Assembly (NCBI RefSeq): GCF_005473905.2
Contig: NZ_CP061336.1
Coordinates: forward strand, 3,154,501 to 3,218,500
Source of the DNA: Ruminiclostridium herbifermentans
GTDB taxonomy: Bacteria > Bacillota > Clostridia > Acetivibrionales > DSM-1351
Reading direction: 5' to 3'
Length of the DNA: 64,000 nucleotides
Numbering within the stretch: the stretch's first letter is position 1; each line of letters opens with the position of its first letter. A model generated the notes under the pieces. It ran no database searches and was not told the DNA's origin. It was given only the letters and a program-made list of their open reading frames with translations. The position numbers and the translations under genes were made by a program. This document shows, one piece after another, positions 63,646 to 64,000 of the stretch.

Positions 63646-64000
63646 TCATAATCCTTTACTCATTATTTCAGCACCAATCTCAGCGAAAATAGGTGCAGCA
63701 GCAGTTCCTCCACTTTTACCGTCTTCAATAAAAATTGCTACTGAATATTTTGGTGCATTTGCAGGAAAATAACCCGCAAACCATGCTTGTATTATTTTTT
63801 CTCCATCAATGTATTGTCCAGTTTCAGCACTTCCAGTCTTTCCACCTGCCCCACCGTAACCATCAAGATTTGCCTGTTTTCCAGTCCCTATGCTTACTAC
63901 TCCCTCCATAAGACGTTTTAATCTTTTGGCAGTTACCTCTGATAGTACTCGCTTTTGGCTTATTTCTTTCAAATCTCTAACTTTATTTCCTTCTTTGTTT
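63646..64000 (-). CDS. Penicillin-binding protein transpeptidase, C-terminus (runs off the window)
   Basis: The frame is open to the window edge and ends SRVLS...-type helix, VSIGTGKQANLDGYGGAGGK, KTGSAETGQYIDGEKIIQAW, FAGYFPANAPKYSVAIFIED and AAPIFAEIGAEIMSKG. The K-T-G triad in GGKTGSAETG is the third active-site motif of class B PBPs (PBP2/SpoVD/FtsI type), which cross-link peptidoglycan. The SxxK and SxN motifs lie outside. Confidence 0.85.
   Translation of the reverse strand, partial: NKEGNKVRDLKEISQKRVLSEVTAKRLKRLMEGVVSIGTGKQANLDGYGGAGGKTGSAETGQYIDGEKIIQAWFAGYFPANAPKYSVAIFIEDGKSGGTAAAPIFAEIGAEIMSKGL

Overview
The window is AT-rich DNA from a cellulolytic, probably cellulosome-forming Clostridia (Ruminiclostridium, Acetivibrio or Pseudobacteroides type). 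The reasons are the N-terminus of a family 9 cellulase at the left edge, a giant surface protein ending in a family 3 cellulose-binding module, Gram-positive ribosome-binding sites and clostridial-type sigma factors. The genus is inferred; no rRNA or marker gene is present.

Left flank (1-7.5 kb): the partial cellulase, a nine-copy 40-bp tandem repeat, a hexapeptide acyltransferase behind a cyclic-di-GMP-I riboswitch with its own terminator, a CDF metal exporter, a small basic peptide gene and a split ThrE-type exporter pair.

Centre (7.5-39.3 kb, all minus strand): a contractile injection system of the extracellular (eCIS/Afp/PVC) type. In transcription order: small 80-aa protein, AAA ATPase, DUF4255/Pvc16 cap protein, sheath, tube 1, tail-assembly-chaperone-like protein with a DUF6760 frame reachable only by a -1 frameshift, tube 2, a 1017-aa Glu-rich repeat protein, LysM hub adaptor, hub, spike, PAAR tip, gp25, two baseplate-J proteins, a tail-protein-I homologue and three paralogous fibres. 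One fibre is intact with a self-processing S74 chaperone, one is decayed, and one is giant and carries a single frameshift. No capsid, terminase, portal or T6SS membrane gene is present.

Upstream accessory block (39.6-52.1 kb): IS debris (an IS256/IS110 chimera, and an IS110 element interrupted by an IS21 element with a 7-bp target duplication) lies among toxin genes. A 1.65-kaa protein has an Ala-rich linker, a long helical body and a C-terminal DGGH nuclease, followed directly by a YezG/DUF600-like immunity gene. About 5 kb downstream is an orphan toxin tip plus a candidate immunity gene; the tip begins at the same 15-bp junction (AGVSEA codons) as the nuclease tip. This suggests an exchangeable-tip interbacterial toxin as eCIS cargo or as a tape-measure/toxin fusion. 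It is the most interesting system in the window.

Right flank (52.3-64 kb): a 3013-aa secreted protein with about 32 HYR repeats and a terminal CBM3. Divergent from it is a two-gene split sigma factor (region-4-like and region-2-like proteins, overlapping), then two copies of an unexplained structured element, a small membrane/coiled-coil protein and the C-terminus of a penicillin-binding transpeptidase.
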